Part shown: one piece after another, positions 8,713-11,182 of the stretch
Position numbering within the stretch: position 1 is the first letter of the stretch
Layout: the number at the start of each line of letters is the position of its first letter
Assembly (NCBI GenBank): GCA_003503535.1
Contig: DOCI01000149.1
Span: forward strand, 13,536 to 24,717
Source: Planctomycetaceae bacterium
GTDB lineage: Bacteria; Planctomycetota; Planctomycetia; Planctomycetales; Planctomycetaceae
Reading direction: 5' to 3'
DNA: 11,182 nt
Notes under the pieces: model-generated
What the model was told of the DNA's origin: nothing
Seen by the model: the letters and a program-made list of their open reading frames with translations, nothing else
Databases searched by the model: none
Program-made: the position numbers and the translations under genes

Positions 8713-9744
8713 TCAGGGAGTTTGCTGTCCACGTTGAGCGGCTTTACGATTATAGGCTTCAATCGCTCGCTGGTAATGGGGTGGGAAGAGTGTGCCGAGA
8801 ATTTGTTTGGCTTTAGCCTGATCCTTCGGCGGCAAATTTCCCCAGCCATCTTGAGTTCCGAGCTCTTTCTTGTCGACTTCACCGGGAGCTGTTGAACCTT
8901 TGACAGAACTATCCTGAGCAGGAGCATTGGGATTATTTTGCGATCCGCTGCCCGCACCCCCACCACCGCCTGCCTGCTGTTCCAATTTGGCGATTAATTC
9001 ATCCAGCGATTCAATAATTTCCTGCTCGACTTTCTGGACTTTCTGTCCGCTGCGACCAATTTCGAGTCTTCGTTCCACATCCCGCATCTTCCGAGAGATT
9101 TCTCCCAGACTTTTTTCTTCCCAGCGGGAAACATCCTGCTCCATCAATTCGCCTAACATTCGATAGCGGTTGGGGATCGATTCGCATTTTGTCAGCAGTG
9201 TCGTCAGCGATTCTCGTGCGACTTCAATCATCAATAACTGATGCGCACAGACAGCTTGATTAAAATAGAAGACCGCCGGTTCTGCGATTAATTGGTTGTC
9301 GATCGTGGATAACTGTTCCATCGCCTCTTCGAGCATGTTTCGTTGAATCAATTGAGTCACAAACCACAGTCGAAAATTCGCGGATAGCCAGGGATCCTGA
9401 ACATTTAAGTCTTCGGCATCAATCAAAACCAGCAATTGAGCAGGAGAACTTGAGCGAACTTGAGCGATGAATTCCTGAGATTGCGAATTGGAGATTCCCA
9501 ATGCATTGACAATCAACTCAGTCGAGGGGAGGGCAGGGTGTTCGACGGCAAATTCAACCCAGGCTTCCAGTTTATCGGGAGCCTGCTCTTTAACCAGGAC
9601 ATCACAACGATTGATGACCTCATCACGATTGAGGGATTTGTACTTCGAGGTTGTCTCAGCGGTATTCTCCTGAGCGAAGGTAATTGCCGTCGCAAATAAC
9701 AGGATGCAAATCATTGAGACTTGTATCAGTCTTAAATATTTCAT
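8713..9744 (-). CDS. Secreted coiled-coil protein of unknown function (planctomycete-type)
   Basis: 343 residues from the ATG at 9744; a TTG six codons earlier (9762) is open but less likely. The N terminus MKYLRLIQVSMICILLFATAITFAQ is a clear signal peptide with cleavage after FA (residue 24). Residues about 35-200 are helical and include one TPR-like pair (EPAVFYFNQAVCAHQLLMIEVARESL, starting near 155). A coiled coil follows at about 212-257, then a Gly/Ser/Asn/Pro-rich linker (258-300), and a short conserved-looking C-terminal tail LPPKDQAKAKQILGTLFPPH (304-323) continuing YQRAIEAYNRKAAQ. Tails of this LPP...FP.HY..AIE.Y type are familiar from planctomycete proteins encoded beside coiled-coil/DUF4175-like genes. 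The function is unknown. It lies 42 nt after the upstream coiled-coil gene and 5 nt before the NPCBM gene. Confidence 0.8.
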   Translation of the reverse strand: MKYLRLIQVSMICILLFATAITFAQENTAETTSKYKSLNRDEVINRCDVLVKEQAPDKLEAWVEFAVEHPALPSTELIVNALGISNSQSQEFIAQVRSSSPAQLLVLIDAEDLNVQDPWLSANFRLWFVTQLIQRNMLEEAMEQLSTIDNQLIAEPAVFYFNQAVCAHQLLMIEVARESLTTLLTKCESIPNRYRMLGELMEQDVSRWEEKSLGEISRKMRDVERRLEIGRSGQKVQKVEQEIIESLDELIAKLEQQAGGGGGAGSGSQNNPNAPAQDSSVKGSTAPGEVDKKELGTQDGWGNLPPKDQAKAKQILGTLFPPHYQRAIEAYNRKAAQRGQQTP

Positions 9745-9786
9745 GAAACTGCTTTCGTTCAAATGATGAACTCGTGCCTGATTCGT

Positions 9787-11182
9787 TTACTCATTCTTGC
9801 CCGTTGATAAATCGTAAGTAGCTCGTTGAATGCGTGCTTGTCGGATCGAGAGTTCGTCGAGTAATTCCAATAGTTCGGCGTCAGCAGCCTGCTCGCCATC
9901 GATTTGTCGTCCGTATTGTTTGGTGCGTCTATTGACTCGATATTGCAGGGAACGCAACAGTTTGAGCTCTGCAATTAAATCGACCAGAGCCGGATCGGGC
10001 TGTTCGCCCTGTTTTTGCTCACCCTGCTTCTTTTTCTTCTCATCAAGTTTTTCCAACTCTTTTCGGAGAGCTTCCACCATTTCCTCGAGTGCTTCAATAA
10101 TGTCGTCTTCAATTGCGATCGTCAGTTCATCGACTTTGAATTCATTGAGCCGCTCGGAGACAACCCGCATGTCTTCCCGCAATTGCAAAACCGCTTCCGG
10201 GAATGCAACGGAAGTTCCTTCTTCCCGTAAAATGATTAATGCCTTATCTGCCTCAACGACTATATCCTGCTCGTCGCGGGCTAATTGAATGGAACGTGCC
10301 CGGTGCCGGGGAAGTCGTTTGTCTTCCTCGATTTCTTCAATCTGACCACTCGCTTTGCGAATCGTTAATTGCATCTGCAGCATTTTACGAAAGCGGGCTT
10401 CCAGAGCTGCCAGCATGATTTTCTGTTCCTCTTCACGCAGCTGTCGCAAAATTTCTTCGAGTTTGGCCTTGGCTTTTTCCAGCTCAGCGATCGCCCGATC
10501 CTGCTCACGAGAAGCTTTGTCTTTATTCTTCTGTTTCAGTTCTTCAATGGCTTTCTGCATCTTTTCAATGGCAGATTCTATCTCTTCCTTCCCCGCTGTT
10601 GGCTCGGTTTTCTCCTGAGGTTTTGACTCAGAAGGCTCCTGTTCTGATGGAGATTGCTCAGAAGGGGAGTTCTCGCCGGGAGGCATCGGATTTTCCTGCG
10701 GCATCGGAGATTCGCCGGGAGGCTTTTGCTCGCTGGGGGGAGTATCGCCTTCTGGAGGCGGCATTGGTTCTCCGGGTTTGTATTCGCCTGGCTTCGTTTC
10801 ACCTGGTTTCGACTCTCCAGGCTTTTGTTCTCCGGGTTCGGATTCTTCAGGCTTCTGGTCCTCAGATTCCGACTTCTTCTCTTCTCCCTCAGCAGCTTCC
10901 TGGCGTTGCCTATCCTGTTCGTCAATTTTATTCGCGAGCTTTTCGGTATCTTCAGTTACTTTAGACTGATCTTTTTCCAGCCCTTCGGTCGGTTGACCAC
11001 GTTCCGTTCCAGCCCGTACGCCTTTCTGATCGACAACCAGTTTATTGATATCGCCGATTAATGCCTCGATTCGGGAAATTTCATCCTGCAGACGCTGACG
11101 TTCATCTTCACTTTGAAGGACATCCAGCAGGGTCACCAGGGAACTGATCAAATCATCCTGGCGTTCCACAATTCCTGCAAAC
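9787..11182 (-). CDS. Coiled-coil protein with Pro/Glu/Lys-rich linker (partial, 5' end outside window)
   Basis: The frame is open to the right edge (about 464 residues visible, beginning [10 protein letters not shown]), so the true start is beyond 11182; an internal GTG at 11169 is not a convincing start. Using numbering from that GTG: a coiled coil at about 1-95, a low-complexity linker at about 96-190 rich in P, E, K, S and Q with tandem KPGE units, a long charged coiled coil at about 193-285, and further helical segments at about 320-375 and 392-450 ([37 protein letters not shown]). Heptad-rich charged helices make chance hits to Smc or myosin likely, so such labels should be discounted. 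The pattern fits DUF4175-like proteins of planctomycetes, but that is from memory. Any signal peptide or membrane anchor would lie outside the window. Confidence 0.8.
   Translation of the reverse strand, partial: FAGIVERQDDLISSLVTLLDVLQSEDERQRLQDEISRIEALIGDINKLVVDQKGVRAGTERGQPTEGLEKDQSKVTEDTEKLANKIDEQDRQRQEAAEGEEKKSESEDQKPEESEPGEQKPGESKPGETKPGEYKPGEPMPPPEGDTPPSEQKPPGESPMPQENPMPPGENSPSEQSPSEQEPSESKPQEKTEPTAGKEEIESAIEKMQKAIEELKQKNKDKASREQDRAIAELEKAKAKLEEILRQLREEEQKIMLAALEARFRKMLQMQLTIRKASGQIEEIEEDKRLPRHRARSIQLARDEQDIVVEADKALIILREEGTSVAFPEAVLQLREDMRVVSERLNEFKVDELTIAIEDDIIEALEEMVEALRKELEKLDEKKKKQGEQKQGEQPDPALVDLIAELKLLRSLQYRVNRRTKQYGRQIDGEQAADAELLELLDELSIRQARIQRATYDLSTGKNE
10765..10839 (-). repeat. 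Five tandem 15-bp units coding [EK]PGEx
   Basis: Within the coiled-coil gene, residues 111-135 read [25 protein letters not shown]: five consecutive pentapeptides from imperfect 15-bp tandem repeats. Flanking sequence (KPEES before, PPSEQ/PPGES and SPSEQ after) is degenerate. The section forms a flexible spacer between two coiled coils and is prone to change in copy number. Confidence 0.8.

Noticed and set aside
9830..10288. 152-codon Ser/Cys-rich open frame on the plus strand
   Set aside because: It is the antisense of a Glu/Lys/Leu-rich coiled-coil gene, which automatically gives Ser/Phe/Cys-rich frames. No start signal or domain supports it.
10765..10839. CRISPR-like regular repeats
   Set aside because: The 15-bp units are directly adjacent without spacers and keep frame in a protein-coding gene.
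10599..11061. Overlapping plus-strand frames opposite the KPGE linker region
   Set aside because: Low-complexity translations (Phe/Leu/Arg or Ser/Pro/Gly repeats) arise from the repeats of the real gene on the other strand.

Overview
This is an 11.2-kb chromosomal window with moderate GC, and every credible gene is on the minus strand, so the window reads right to left. Several things suggest a planctomycete, perhaps of the Gimesia/Rubinisphaera type: an NPCBM-domain secreted protein, tandem HtrA-like proteases with extra domains, long coiled-coil proteins with Pro/Glu/Lys-rich linkers, a CecR-DevC-DevA type ABC cassette, and short GTAG-headed palindromes between genes. No rRNA or marker gene other than uvrB is present, so the lineage is an inference.

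Right block (11182 to 4566): five closely packed genes, probably one transcript whose promoter lies outside the window. In transcription order they are: a coiled-coil protein with a KPGE-type linker (5' end cut by the window edge); a secreted coiled-coil/TPR-like protein; a secreted NPCBM protein with repeated small beta units; a trypsin-like HtrA protease with an intact triad, a PDZ domain and an unassigned C-terminal domain; and a second HtrA-like protein that has lost two of its three catalytic residues. Gaps between genes are -20 to +42 nt. At least four of the five products appear to be exported, so the block looks like an envelope or periplasmic system of unknown purpose.

Middle (4565 to 2272): a 198-bp spacer with three REP-like hairpins (one alone, two in inverted orientation), then uvrB, a complete and conventional excision-repair helicase subunit. 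A weak T-tract hairpin overlaps its stop codon.

Left block (2210 to 1): a spacer with a plausible promoter and a perfect 18-bp palindrome, followed by a TetR/CecR-type repressor, a DevC/MacB-like FtsX-domain permease (start overlapping the repressor stop as ATGA) and an ABC ATPase cut by the window edge. This looks like a self-regulated efflux or export cassette. A membrane-fusion partner, if present, would lie beyond coordinate 1.

No CRISPR array, tRNA, rRNA, phage gene or insertion-sequence transposase was seen. The most interesting items are the active/inactive HtrA pair with its secreted neighbours, the REP cluster, and the operator in front of the TetR gene.
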